From Gemmatimonadota bacterium (lineage in GTDB: Bacteria > Gemmatimonadota > Gemmatimonadetes > Gemmatimonadales > GWC2-71-9), in contig JADJPD010000022.1 in NCBI GenBank assembly GCA_016713435.1, positions 1-64,000 of the forward strand: DNA of 64,000 nucleotides, read 5' to 3'. The position numbers and the translations under genes were made by a program. Below, piece after piece: positions 33,955 to 44,219 of this stretch (position 1 is the stretch's first letter; the number at the start of each line of letters is the position of its first letter). The notes beneath the pieces are model-generated. The model saw nothing but the letters and a program-made list of their open reading frames with translations, made no database searches and had not been told where the DNA came from.

Positions 33955-35067
33955 TTACAGGAGGGTGTTGCCGTCCACCAGGGGCAGGTTGAACGCCTCG
34001 GCCACGCCCGGGTAGACCACCTTGCCCTCGACCACGTTGAGGCCGAGGTAGAGCGCGCGGTCCTCCTTGCAGGCCTTCTTCCAGCCGTCCCGGGCCAGGC
34101 GCAGGCCGTAGGACAGGGTGGCGTTGGTGAGCGCCAGCGTCGAGGTGCGCGGCACGCCGCCCGGCATGTTGGCCACCGCGTAGTGCAGGATCCCGTCCAC
34201 GAAGTAGGTCGGGTTCTCGTGGGTGGTCGGCTTGATGGTCTCGACGCAGCCGCCCTGGTCCACCGCCACGTCCACGATGACCGAGCCCGGCTTCATGAGC
34301 TTGAGGTCCTCGCGCTTGACGAGGTGCGGCGCCTTGGCGCCGGGGAGCAGCACCGCGCCCACCACCAGGTCCGCCCGCTTGATGGACTCGAGGATGTTGT
34401 GGCGGTTGGAGTACAGGGTGGTGACGTTGGCCGGGAGCACGTCATCGAGGTAGCGCAGGCGCTCCAGCGAGATGTCGAGGATGGTCACCCGGGCGCCGAG
34501 GCCGGCGGCCATCTTGGCCGCGTTGATGCCCACCACGCCACCGCCGATGATCGTCACCTCGGCCGGGGTGACCCCCGGGACGCCGCCCAGCAGCACGCCG
34601 CTCCCGCCGAAGACCTTCTCCAGGTACTTGGCGCCTTCCTGCACCGCCATGCGGCCCGCCACCTCCGACATCGGGGTGAGGAGCGGCAGCTCGCCGTGCG
34701 GCAGCTGCACCGTCTCGTACGCCACCGCGATCGCCCCCGACTTGATCACCGCCTTGGTGAGCTCCTCGGCGGCGGCAAAGTGGAAGTACGTGTAGATGAC
34801 CTGCCCCTTCCGCATCCGCGGCCACTCGACGGCGATCGGCTCCTTCACCTTCATGATCATGTCGGCCTTGGCCCACACCTCGTCGGCGGTGGGCAGGATC
34901 TTGGCGCCCGCGGCGACGTACGCCTCGTCGGGGAAGCCGCTGCCGAGCCCCGCGCCCTGCTCGATGTACACCGTGTGGCCGCGGGTGGTGAACGCCTCCG
35001 CGCCCGCCGGGACGAGGGCGATGCGGTTCTCGTTGGTCTTGATCTCCTTCGGGACGCCGATGATCAT
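33955..35067 (-). CDS. ald: Alanine dehydrogenase
   Basis: 370 residues. NAD-dependent interconversion of alanine with pyruvate and ammonia. Signature parts: MIIGVPKEIKTNENRIAL, KVKEPIAVEWPRMR, TYFHFAAAEELTKA, the nucleotide loop TIIGGGVVGINAAKMA, SNRHNI, DVAVDQGGC and NMPGGVPRTST. The length is normal. It lies 94 bp from the M16 gene and is not in an obvious operon. Confidence 0.95.
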   Translation of the reverse strand: MIIGVPKEIKTNENRIALVPAGAEAFTTRGHTVYIEQGAGLGSGFPDEAYVAAGAKILPTADEVWAKADMIMKVKEPIAVEWPRMRKGQVIYTYFHFAAAEELTKAVIKSGAIAVAYETVQLPHGELPLLTPMSEVAGRMAVQEGAKYLEKVFGGSGVLLGGVPGVTPAEVTIIGGGVVGINAAKMAAGLGARVTILDISLERLRYLDDVLPANVTTLYSNRHNILESIKRADLVVGAVLLPGAKAPHLVKREDLKLMKPGSVIVDVAVDQGGCVETIKPTTHENPTYFVDGILHYAVANMPGGVPRTSTLALTNATLSYGLRLARDGWKKACKEDRALYLGLNVVEGKVVYPGVAEAFNLPLVDGNTLL

Positions 35068-35160
35068 CGGATGCTCGACTGGCTCAGGGTTGTGGCGCGG
35101 GTGGGACCCGTGGGGGCGCCGGGCTCACTGGCCCTGGCGCCGGCCCGGGTCCCCCGGGCC

Positions 35161-36414
35161 TCATTCAGGCCCCAGACGGACGACCGTCTGGCGGGCCGGA
35201 TCGAAGAATTCCTGCGTGATCGCCGCGACCTCGTCCGCCGTGACGGCGTCGATCTCGGCGAGGATGGCATCGAGGGGACGGTACGGCTCCCCGTGCAGCG
35301 CCAGCGTGGCCAGCCGGTTCATCCGGCTCACCGGGCTCTCCAGCGACAGCATCACCTGCCCCTTGAGCTGCCGCTTCCCCGCCACCAGCTCCTCGGCCGG
35401 CAGCGCCTCGGCGGCGAGCTTCGCGAACTCCTGCCGGATCGCCTCCTCCGCCAGGGCGGCGGTGGCGGGCTGGGTCCCCACGTACACCCCGAGGACCCCG
35501 GCCGACTGGAAGAACTGCTGGTACGCGTACACCGCGTACGCGAGCCCCAGCTCCTCCCGGATCCGCTGGAAGAGCCGGCTCGACATCCCGCCCCCGAAGG
35601 CGTTCGTGATGATGGACATCGCGAAGCGGCGCCGGTCGCGGTACGGGAAGATGTCGGTACCGAAGACCAGGTGCACCTGCGCCGAGTCCCGTTCCATGGC
35701 GTGGAGCCCGCCCCGGACGGCGGGGGCCGGCACCACCGGCGCCTGCGGCGGCGCCCCGGCCTCCCCCGCAAACCAGCCCTCCCGCTCCAGCGTGGCCAGG
35801 ATCGCCGCGTGGTCCACCTGCCCCGCCGCCGCGATGACACAGTTGGCCGGGTGATAGCCCTGGGCGTGCACCGCCTGGAGGTCGCCCGTGCCGAGGGCGC
35901 CCACCGTCTCGCGGGTGCCGAGGATCGAGTAGCCGTAGGGATGCGCCGGCCACAGCCGCTCGGCGAAGACCTCGAAGACCAGGTCGTCGGGCGTGTCCTC
36001 GACGGTGGCGATCTCCTCGAGCACCACGTTCCGCTCGAGCTCCAGGTCCTGGGCCCGCAACAGCGGACGGCGCACGAGGTCCGTGAGGACGTCGAGCGCC
36101 GTGGGCAGGTCCGCGTCGAGGACGTGGGCCTGGTAGTTGGTGTGGTCGCGGGAGGTGTAGGCGTCGAGGGAGCCGCCCCGGCCCTCGAGCTCGAGCGCCA
36201 GCTGGCGCGCGCTGCGCCGCTCGGTGCCCTTGAACACCATGTGCTCGAGGAGGTGCGAGACCCCCATCTTGGCGCGCGGCTCGTGCGCGCTGGCGGTCTT
36301 GACCCAGACCCCGGCGGCGGCGGACCGCACGCCGGGGAGCACTTCGCTCAGGACGGTGAGCCCGTTCGGGACGTGGGTCCGGAAGAGGCCGTCGGCCAGC
36401 CGGGTCGTCTCCAC
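35161..36414 (-). CDS. M16-family zinc metallopeptidase
   Basis: 417 residues. The inverted zinc site HLLEH (54-58) is in SHLLEHMVFKGTE, and the second glutamate in VLEEIATVEDTPDD. The C-terminal half carries the R/Y-type substrate region (ITNAFGGGMSSRLFQRIREELGLAY). This is the common single-domain M16B type next to pnp in many bacteria, probably a processing peptidase. The start follows pnp by 10 bases. The frame is intact. Confidence 0.92.
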   Translation of the reverse strand: METTRLADGLFRTHVPNGLTVLSEVLPGVRSAAAGVWVKTASAHEPRAKMGVSHLLEHMVFKGTERRSARQLALELEGRGGSLDAYTSRDHTNYQAHVLDADLPTALDVLTDLVRRPLLRAQDLELERNVVLEEIATVEDTPDDLVFEVFAERLWPAHPYGYSILGTRETVGALGTGDLQAVHAQGYHPANCVIAAAGQVDHAAILATLEREGWFAGEAGAPPQAPVVPAPAVRGGLHAMERDSAQVHLVFGTDIFPYRDRRRFAMSIITNAFGGGMSSRLFQRIREELGLAYAVYAYQQFFQSAGVLGVYVGTQPATAALAEEAIRQEFAKLAAEALPAEELVAGKRQLKGQVMLSLESPVSRMNRLATLALHGEPYRPLDAILAEIDAVTADEVAAITQEFFDPARQTVVRLGPE

Positions 36415-36424
36415 GGGAGGCCGC

Positions 36425-38512
36425 TTATTCCTTCGGGATCAGCGCCTTCCGGGACAGCTTCATGCGGCCCTTTTCGTCCACCTCGAGCAGCTTGACCTTG
36501 ACGATGTCGCCCTTCTTGACGACGTCCTCGGTCTTCTCGGTGCGGCCGTGCTGGAGCTCGCTGATGTGCAGCAGGCCCTCGACGCCGGGGATGATCTCCA
36601 CGAACGCGCCGAACGCGGTGGTGCTCTTCACCGGGCCCTCGTAGATCTTGCCCACTTCCGGCTCGGTGACCATGGACTCGATCATCTGCCGGGCCTTCTC
36701 GCCGCCCTCGCCGCCCACCGACGAGATGGTGACCATGCCGGAATCCTCGATCGAGATCGTGGCGCCGGTGGCCTCCTGGATCCCGCGGATGGTCTTGCCC
36801 TTGGGGCCGATCACGTCGCCGATCTTGTCCGGCTTGATCATGATCGTGATGATGCGCGGCGCGTACTTGGAGAGCTCGGCGCGGTGGGTCTTCACCACCT
36901 TGCCCATCTCCTTGAGGATGTGGAGCCGCCCCTTGCGGGCCTTCTCCAGCGCCTCCTCCATGATCTTGATGTCCATGCCCTCGATCTTGATGTCCATCTG
37001 GATCGAGGTGATGCCCCCCTCGGTGCCGGCCACCTTGAAGTCCATGTCGCCCAGCGCGTCCTCGCTGCCGAGGATGTCGGTGAGCACCGCGACCTTCTTG
37101 CCCTCCTTGATGAGCCCCATCGCCACGCCCGCGCAGGGCGCCTTGATCGGCACACCGGCATCCATCAGCGCGAGCGAGCCGCCGCAGACCGACGCCATGG
37201 AGGAGGAGCCGTTGGACTCGAGGATCTCCGAGACCACGCGCACCGTGTAGGGGAAGCCCTCGTAGCCCGGCAGCAGCGGCTGCAGCGCCCGCTCCGCCAG
37301 CGCCCCGTGGCCGATCTCGCGCCGGCTGGTGCCGCGCACCGGCTTCACCTCGCCCGTCGAGTACGGCGGGAAGTTGTAGTGCAGCATGAACGACTTCGAC
37401 GCCTCACCGACCGTGTCGATGGAGTCGATGCGCTGCTCGTCGTCGGCGGTGCCGAGGGTGACGGCCACCAGCGCCTGGGTCTCGCCCCGGGTGAAGACCG
37501 CCGAGCCGTGGGTGCGCGGCAGCACGCCGGCCTCGATGCTGATCGGCCGGATGGTGTCGGTGTCGCGGCCGTCCACGCGCTCGCCCTTCTCCAGCACCTG
37601 GGCGCGCATCACGCGATACTCGATGTCCTCGAGGATGCTGCTGATGGTGCGGCCGGCGTCGGGGAACTCCTCGGCCAGGGCCTTGGTGACGCGCTCCTTC
37701 ACGTCCTTGACGTTCTGCGCGCGCGCCGCCTTCTCCTTGGCGTTGATCCCCTTGGCCATGTCGGCCTCGGCCAGCTCGGTCACGCGCTTCACCAGCGCCG
37801 CGTCCGGCTCCGCCTTGACCCACGCGAGCTTCTCGGTCTTGGCCTTGGCGATGATCTTCTCCTGCAGGCCCAGCAGCTCCTTGATGCCCTTCTGGCCCAC
37901 CTTGAAGGCCTCCAGCATCTCGGCCTCGGAGATCTCCAGCGCGCCGCCCTCGACCATCATGATGGAGTCGGTCAGGCCCGACACCGTCACGTCCATGCTC
38001 GAGAACTCGAGCTGCTGGAAGGTGGGGTTGAGGATCCAGTTGCCATCCACCCGGCCCACCCGCACCGCGGCGATCGGCCCGTTCCACGGCACCGGCGAGC
38101 TGGCCAGCGCCACCGAGGCCGCCACCACGCCGAGCACGTCGGAGTCGTTCTCCTGATCGGCGGAGAGCACCGTCACGAACACCTGCACCTCGTTCTTGAA
38201 GCCCTCCGGGAACAGCGGCCGGATGCTCCGGTCCACGATGCGCGCGGCCAGGATTTCCTTGTCGCTCGGCCGGGTCTCCCGCTTGATGAACCCGCCCGGG
38301 AACTTGCCCGCGGCGTAGGTCCGCTCACGGTACTCGACGGTCAGCGGGAAGAACGGCAGCGTGCTGGCGTTCGGGGAGACGGTGACGGCGGCGAGGATGA
38401 CGGTGTCGCCGAACTGCAGGTAGGCCGACCCGGCGGCCTGCTTCGCGAGGCGGCCCGTCTCGAGGATGAGCGGGCGGCCGGCGAACGTGGTTTCGATGCG
38501 ATGGACGCTCAC
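36425..38512 (-). CDS. pnp: Polyribonucleotide nucleotidyltransferase (PNPase)
   Basis: 695 residues from a GTG at 38512 (a TTG at 38539 would give nine more codons). Phosphorolytic 3'-5' RNA degradation, core of the degradosome. Domains: RNase PH 1 (FPGGFIKRETRPSDKE), helical linker, RNase PH 2 (FPPYSTGEVKPVRGTSRREIGHG), KH domain (IGDVIGPKGKTIRGIQE) and S1 domain (GKIYEGPVKSTTAFGAFVEI). The C-terminus ends KALIPKE. A hairpin lies between rpsO and this gene. The usual rpsO-pnp pair is preserved. Confidence 0.95.
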   Translation of the reverse strand: MSVHRIETTFAGRPLILETGRLAKQAAGSAYLQFGDTVILAAVTVSPNASTLPFFPLTVEYRERTYAAGKFPGGFIKRETRPSDKEILAARIVDRSIRPLFPEGFKNEVQVFVTVLSADQENDSDVLGVVAASVALASSPVPWNGPIAAVRVGRVDGNWILNPTFQQLEFSSMDVTVSGLTDSIMMVEGGALEISEAEMLEAFKVGQKGIKELLGLQEKIIAKAKTEKLAWVKAEPDAALVKRVTELAEADMAKGINAKEKAARAQNVKDVKERVTKALAEEFPDAGRTISSILEDIEYRVMRAQVLEKGERVDGRDTDTIRPISIEAGVLPRTHGSAVFTRGETQALVAVTLGTADDEQRIDSIDTVGEASKSFMLHYNFPPYSTGEVKPVRGTSRREIGHGALAERALQPLLPGYEGFPYTVRVVSEILESNGSSSMASVCGGSLALMDAGVPIKAPCAGVAMGLIKEGKKVAVLTDILGSEDALGDMDFKVAGTEGGITSIQMDIKIEGMDIKIMEEALEKARKGRLHILKEMGKVVKTHRAELSKYAPRIITIMIKPDKIGDVIGPKGKTIRGIQEATGATISIEDSGMVTISSVGGEGGEKARQMIESMVTEPEVGKIYEGPVKSTTAFGAFVEIIPGVEGLLHISELQHGRTEKTEDVVKKGDIVKVKLLEVDEKGRMKLSRKALIPKE

Positions 38513-38546
38513 GACCTGTTCCAGTGGGGATGACCCCAATAGGTTG

Positions 38547-38581
38547 AGGGGCGTCCCGACCGTGCTGGCCGGGACGCCCCT
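38547..38581 (-). terminator. Hairpin between rpsO and pnp
   Basis: AGGGGCGTCCCG (38547-38558) and CGGGACGCCCCT (38570-38581) form a perfect 12-bp stem. There is no T run. The position matches the rpsO-pnp leader hairpin of other bacteria, where RNase III and PNPase self-control pnp. Confidence 0.55.
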
Positions 38582-38596
38582 GGGCGCAGAATACGC

Positions 38597-38857
38597 TTAG
38601 TGCCGGAGACCGAGCTCGTCGATCAGCGACCGGTAGGTCGGCAGATCGTTCCGCTTGAGATAATTGAGCAGCCGGCGACGGGTGCCCACCATCTTGAGCA
38701 GCCCACGGCGCCCATGGTGGTCCTTCGCGTGCGTGCGGAAATGGTCGGTGAGGGAGTTGATCCGCTCCGTGAGCAGCGCGATCTGGACCTTGGTGCTGCC
38801 GGTGTCGGTCTCGTGCGAGCGCTGCTTGGCGATGATCGCCTGCTTGTCAAAACCCAT
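38597..38857 (-). CDS. rpsO: 30S ribosomal protein S15
   Basis: 86 residues. MGFDKQAIIAKQRSHETDTGSTKVQ leads into LTERINSLTDHFRTH, KDHHGRRGLLKMVG and RRRLLNYLKRND, the diagnostic S15 sequence (part quoted). Its 16S rRNA partner is the central domain. Start at 38857 with an AGAGGA site upstream; a longer frame to 38971 lacks a real start and is not conserved. It is cotranscribed with pnp. It is divergent from the kinase gene. Confidence 0.95.
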   Translation of the reverse strand: MGFDKQAIIAKQRSHETDTGSTKVQIALLTERINSLTDHFRTHAKDHHGRRGLLKMVGTRRRLLNYLKRNDLPTYRSLIDELGLRH

Positions 38858-38963
38858 GCTGCGTGTATCCTCTTGGCACTGGCCCCGGGCGGATGCCCGC
38901 GTGAAGTGTATTCTCAAGTAGCACAACATCATAACCCTCCCCCTTCCCTCGGGCAACCCCGGC

Positions 38964-39908
<945 letters not shown>

Positions 39909-39929
39909 CGACGAGCCCCGCTGCTCTCT

Positions 39930-40025
39930 CGATCCGTAGCGGCGGAGCTTCGCTCCGCCGACTCGATCTTCAGGATCCAGCACGTTGATGGGATCGAGGC
40001 GGCGGAGCGTAGCTCCGCCCCTACG
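39930..40025. repeat. Paired GGCGGAGC hairpins (REP/BIME-like)
   Basis: Two short hairpins, GGCGGAGC-TTC-GCTCCGCC (39941-39959) and GGCGGAGC-GTA-GCTCCGCC (40001-40019), face each other in a larger inverted repeat with GATCGAG/CTCGATC and CGTAG/CTACG flanks. They fill the gap between the kinase and the DUF4340 gene. Confidence 0.75.
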
Positions 40026-40071
40026 GGTGCACGTGTGGCCTCGGTGCGTTCCGACAGCCACCCAGCCAGCC

Positions 40072-40965
40072 CTACCGCACCACCCCGATCCCCGTGGTCA
40101 GCCGGTCCACCGTCGCGCCATCCAGGCGATAGACCACGCCGTCGCCGGTCCGCACCCAGAACGCCCCGCTCTCCGTGGAATCGAAGACCAGGCTTTCCAG
40201 CATCCGCCCATCGGGCGCCTGCAGCACCAGCTCTCGTTCAGCCGAGGTGAAGTCCAGCGAATCGGTGGCGCCCGGGAACCCGGCCGCCCGGATCTCGGCG
40301 AACTGGCCCAGGTACTTCGCGACCTTCCCCGAGTCGGCAGGGGCACCCGCGAGAGTCCAGCGGCCGCCCGTCCGGGCCAGCGTCATGGAACTGCGCCCCA
40401 GCCGGACCGTGACGCCGCCGATCTCACCCGCCGCCACGCCGGCCACGGTCTTCTCCCGCCATTCGTCCGCCGCCCTGGCCAGGCCCTCGGCGAAGTCGCC
40501 GCGGAGCACGTAGCTGGCGGCTTCCCCGACGGGCCGGACGTAGAAGCCCTCGAACTCCGGGCCCCGGGTGCCCACGTAGAGGTCGAGCAGCGTGGCGCCC
40601 GCGGCGCGGACCGTCAGGCGACGCGCCGTGGCGCTGTCGAGCCCGAGCCGCGCATGCGGCCCGCTGCTCCGGGCAATGAGCTCACTCTCGGCCGAGGTGT
40701 CGCGCGCGGCGCCGAGCCAGGCGGCGACGGCACCCGTGGAGGCGGGGAGCCCGTTCACCGACCACGTCGTCCCCGTGCGGTGCAGCCGGACCGCCTCGGG
40801 CCCCGCGCCGAGCGTCACGTCGTCCACCTGGTCGGGCGCGAGGGCCGGCAGCGTGAGGCCGGCGGGCGCGTCGGTGCGGCCCCGGTGGCGGAGCACCAGG
40901 CCGCCCCACGCGGCGAGCGCCACCACGAGCACCACCACCAGGCGGCGGAGGACCGTCGGGCTCAT
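40072..40965 (-). CDS. DUF4340 domain protein
   Basis: 297 residues. One N-terminal membrane helix (VLRRLVVVLVVALAAWGGLVL), then repeating beta-rich modules (TWSVNGLPAS; WTLAGAPADSGKVAKYLGQF) of the DUF4340 type. The gene overlaps the GldF-GldG fusion stop (ATGA). DUF4340 proteins occur as the last gene in GldA/GldFG-like clusters; a periplasmic-side accessory role is inferred. Confidence 0.85.
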   Translation of the reverse strand: MSPTVLRRLVVVLVVALAAWGGLVLRHRGRTDAPAGLTLPALAPDQVDDVTLGAGPEAVRLHRTGTTWSVNGLPASTGAVAAWLGAARDTSAESELIARSSGPHARLGLDSATARRLTVRAAGATLLDLYVGTRGPEFEGFYVRPVGEAASYVLRGDFAEGLARAADEWREKTVAGVAAGEIGGVTVRLGRSSMTLARTGGRWTLAGAPADSGKVAKYLGQFAEIRAAGFPGATDSLDFTSAERELVLQAPDGRMLESLVFDSTESGAFWVRTGDGVVYRLDGATVDRLTTGIGVVR

Positions 40966-43202
40966 GCGCCCCCCTGCCCGCCGGCCAGCGGCTGCCACGG
41001 CTGGAGCGACCGGCGCCGCCGCGCCACGAGCCGGATCAGGCCCACCAGCGCCACCAGCACCGGCAGCCCGGCCAGGTTGAAGTACTTGACCCCCTGCTGC
41101 AGCGTCGGCGTGGCGAAGAGGAGCCGCGGGGGACTCCGGTCCCGGCTCCGGATGCTCACCAGCGCCAGGTCCTGCGTCAGCCAGTCCACGGCGTTGAGCG
41201 CCAGGGTGGCGTTGTCCGGCGCGTTGCCGAGATAGCGGTCGGTGGCAAACTCCATGTTGCCGATCAGCACCACGCGGCCGAGGCCGCTCGCCGAGTCGGG
41301 CTCCAGCTGCACCCCGAGGACCCGCGGCTTGAGGTCCACCCCGGGGAAGTTCCGGGTGGGTGCCACGTCGATGGTGCCCTCCGCGAGGCCGCCGAGACGG
41401 CTGGAGAGAAGGATCGGCGTCACCTTGCCGGGATGGCGCCCGGCGGCGGTGTCGATGCTGCTGGTCCACGGCAGGAACACCTCGCCGATCCCTTCCGTGA
41501 CCAGCGACCCTGGCGCCGGCTGCGCCCGGAGCCAGAACGGGTACGGCTGGTACACCGGCTGCGCGCCGCGCGGGCCCGGCACCGGCACGGGGACGGCGGC
41601 GCCGAGGTCGTACACCATGTCGGGGCGCACGGCCACGCCGTAGAACTCCTTGAGGATCATGTTCCAGAGCGGCGGCTCACCCTGGGCCTTGGGCTCCATG
41701 CCGAGGATCGGCGCCCCGCTCGCCATGATGAGGGCGCTGCCGCCGCGCTGGAAGAAGCGCTTGAACTGCGCAAACGCCGCCGGGTGCATGCTGTCCGGCT
41801 GGCCGGCGATGAGCAGGGTGGTGATGGAGTCGGCCGGCTGGGTGGTGTCGCCGAGCGAGACGGGCACCACGGTGTAGCTGCGGGCGAGCTGCTGCTGCAC
41901 CATGTCGAGCACCCGGCCCTCGACGCCCCAGTCCGGCATGGCGGCCACGAGCCCGAGGAGCGGCTTGCGCGCCGTGGTCAGCCCGCGGATGGCGGCGGCC
42001 AGGCGGTACTCGAGGTCGTCGGTGCGCCGCACGAAGGGGATGACCTCGTGCTGGTCGGCGTACTGCACCACGAGGCCGAGGTATCCCTGCTTCACCTGCA
42101 GCTCGGACTTGCCGACGACGTTGAACTGCACCGGGTTGATGTTGAGGCTGCGGGCTTCCTTCTCCGCCTCGGGGTCGTCGGCCGGGTCGAGGGTCACCAC
42201 CCGCACCTGGCCGCGGCCGGCGCTCCGCAGGTCGCCCAGCAGGTCGTCGAGGTCGCGCTTCATGAGCGCCACCTCGGCGGGAAGTTCCTTCGAGGCGAAG
42301 AGCTTGAGGGTGACGATGTCGTCGAGCTGCCGGACCAGGTCCCGGGTGGCGGGCGCCAGGGTGTAGACCTTCCCCGGCGTCAGGTCCAGCCGGCCGCCGA
42401 TGTAGCTGCCCGCCAGGTTCACCACCACGAGCAGCCCCACCATCACCAGCACGCCGAGGCGCAGGCGCTGCACCCCCGCCTGCCCGGTGGCCAGCTTCCG
42501 CGCCATGAGGCTGCCGTACGCCAGCGTCAGGAAGATGGCGGCCAGCGACACGAAGTAGATGGCGTCGCGCAGGTCGATCACCCCGCGGCCGATCGAGTCG
42601 AAGTGCGAGAGCACGCCGAGCCGCGCGGCCACCGCGCCGAGCTGGGGCGGCAGGCCCACCAGCAGCGGGTTGAGGCCCACCAGCACCAGCAGGAACATCA
42701 CCGCCACCGCCACGATGAACGCCGTGATCTGGCTCCGCGTGATGCACGACGCCCAGACGCCCACCCCCGCGAGCCCGCCCGCCAGCAGCGTGGCCCCGAC
42801 GTACTGCGCCACCACCGGCCCCCACGCCATCTCCGATCCCAGCGAGAGCCCGAGCGGGATGGCCACGGTCAGCAGCAGCGCGATCCAGAGGAAGCCCGCC
42901 GCCCCGAGGTACTTGCCCACGAGCAGCTCCACCTCGGTGATCGGCTGCGACAGCAGCAGCTCGAGCTGCCCCGAGCGCGTGTCCTCGGCCAGCGTCCGCA
43001 TGGCCACGGCCGGCACGAAGAACAGCAGGATCCACGGCAGCAGGTCCAGCATGGGCCGCAGCGACGCCGTGTTGGTCAGGTAGGCCTGCCGGAAGAACAG
43101 GAAGGCGTTGATGACCAGGAACACCACCAGCAGCACGTAGCCGGCGGGGCCGTCGAAAAGCGCCTTGAGTTCGCGCCGCGCAATGGTCAGGATGGGCTTC
43201 AT
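40962..43202 (-). CDS. Fused ABC-2 permease and GldG-like auxiliary domain
   Basis: 746 residues. The N-terminal about 250 residues are an ABC-2 type permease with six helices (GYVLLVVFLVINAFLFF; PWILLFFVPAVAMRTLAEDTRSG; LLVGKYLGAAGFLW). The next about 430 residues form a periplasmic GldG/ABC_transp_aux domain (VYTLAPATRDLVRQLDDIVTLK, LEYRLAAAIRGL), and one last helix precedes a basic tail (RRRRSLQPW). In Bacteroidota GldF and GldG are separate proteins. Its start is coupled to the ATPase stop by ATGA. Transported substrate is unknown; the name does not imply gliding here. Confidence 0.9.
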   Translation of the reverse strand: MKPILTIARRELKALFDGPAGYVLLVVFLVINAFLFFRQAYLTNTASLRPMLDLLPWILLFFVPAVAMRTLAEDTRSGQLELLLSQPITEVELLVGKYLGAAGFLWIALLLTVAIPLGLSLGSEMAWGPVVAQYVGATLLAGGLAGVGVWASCITRSQITAFIVAVAVMFLLVLVGLNPLLVGLPPQLGAVAARLGVLSHFDSIGRGVIDLRDAIYFVSLAAIFLTLAYGSLMARKLATGQAGVQRLRLGVLVMVGLLVVVNLAGSYIGGRLDLTPGKVYTLAPATRDLVRQLDDIVTLKLFASKELPAEVALMKRDLDDLLGDLRSAGRGQVRVVTLDPADDPEAEKEARSLNINPVQFNVVGKSELQVKQGYLGLVVQYADQHEVIPFVRRTDDLEYRLAAAIRGLTTARKPLLGLVAAMPDWGVEGRVLDMVQQQLARSYTVVPVSLGDTTQPADSITTLLIAGQPDSMHPAAFAQFKRFFQRGGSALIMASGAPILGMEPKAQGEPPLWNMILKEFYGVAVRPDMVYDLGAAVPVPVPGPRGAQPVYQPYPFWLRAQPAPGSLVTEGIGEVFLPWTSSIDTAAGRHPGKVTPILLSSRLGGLAEGTIDVAPTRNFPGVDLKPRVLGVQLEPDSASGLGRVVLIGNMEFATDRYLGNAPDNATLALNAVDWLTQDLALVSIRSRDRSPPRLLFATPTLQQGVKYFNLAGLPVLVALVGLIRLVARRRRSLQPWQPLAGGQGGA

Positions 43203-44140
43203 GCCGCGGCCTCCGGCTTCCGGGTGAGGTCACGGAAGAGGTCCTCGAGGCTCCCCGCCTCCTGGTGGAGCTCGTAGAGCACCCAGCCCCGGGCCTGCGC
43301 CAGGCGGAAGATCTCGGGCCGGATGTCGGCGGTGGCGCCGGCCGCCACCACGCAACGGGTGCGGCCCTCGAGCGCCTCGCTGCTCACCACCTGCGCACCC
43401 GCCAGGGTGCCGAGCCCCGCGGCGATGTCCGCGCCTGCGGCCTCCACCATCACTCGCACGCTCCCCGCCGCCCGGCCCAGCAGCTCCTCCACCGGGCCGT
43501 CCGCCGCCAGGCGGCCGCGGTTGATGATCAGCAGCCGGCTGGCCACGTGCTGCACCTCGGAGAGGATGTGGGTGGAGAGGAGCACGGTGCGGTCGCGGCC
43601 CAGGTCGCCGATGAGCCGGCGGATCTCGACGCGCTGGTTGGGATCGAGGCCCTCGGTCGGCTCGTCCAGCACCAGCAGGTCCGGCTTGTGGAGGATGGCG
43701 GCGGCGAGGCCGGTGCGCTGCTTGTAGCCCTTGGAGAGCTCGCCGATGGGGCGGTGGTACACCGCCTCGATCCCGGTGGCCACCACCGCCTCGTCGGTGG
43801 CGCGGGCCAGCGCGCCGCCGCGGAGGTCGCGCAGCCGGCCGGTGAAGGCCAGGTACTCCGACACCAGCATCTCGTAGTAGAGCGGGTTGTTCTCCGGCAG
43901 GAAGCCCACCCGGCGCTTGGCCTCGCGCCCGGCGTCGGCCAGCGGGACGCCGTCCATGAGGATGCGCCCGCCGTCCGGCTCGTGGACCTGGGTGATCATG
44001 CGCATGGTGGTGGACTTCCCGGCGCCGTTGGGGCCAAGGAATCCCACCACCTCACCACGATCGATGGCGAAGCTCACCCCGTCCACGGCGGTGACCGCGC
44101 CGTAACGCTTGGTGACGGACTCGAGGACGAGCAGGGTCAT
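43199..44140 (-). CDS. ABC transporter ATPase, GldA/CcmA-like
   Basis: 313 residues from the ATG at 44140. Walker A GFLGPNGAGKSTTMRM, signature LSKGYKQRTGLAAA, Walker B LLVLDEPTEGLDPNQ and switch His in LSTHILSEV are all present. A C-terminal domain of about 80 residues follows. It powers the fused permease downstream. A TTG four codons upstream is a weaker start. Confidence 0.92.
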   Translation of the reverse strand: MTLLVLESVTKRYGAVTAVDGVSFAIDRGEVVGFLGPNGAGKSTTMRMITQVHEPDGGRILMDGVPLADAGREAKRRVGFLPENNPLYYEMLVSEYLAFTGRLRDLRGGALARATDEAVVATGIEAVYHRPIGELSKGYKQRTGLAAAILHKPDLLVLDEPTEGLDPNQRVEIRRLIGDLGRDRTVLLSTHILSEVQHVASRLLIINRGRLAADGPVEELLGRAAGSVRVMVEAAGADIAAGLGTLAGAQVVSSEALEGRTRCVVAAGATADIRPEIFRLAQARGWVLYELHQEAGSLEDLFRDLTRKPEAAA

Positions 44141-44219
44141 GGGTCGGTGCAAGAGGGAACGGGATGCCGCACGGGATGCGCGGCAGCTCCCGAGGGTCGC
44201 GTGGGCGGCCGGGGCCGCC

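Noticed and set aside
33757..36495. A 912-residue open frame on the plus strand opposite ald and the M16 gene
   Set aside because: It is the antisense shadow of two well-supported genes in GC-rich DNA, very rich in H, R, D, G and V, with no domain or ribosome site. Similar shadows at 36224-38533 and 15666-17924 are rejected for the same reason.
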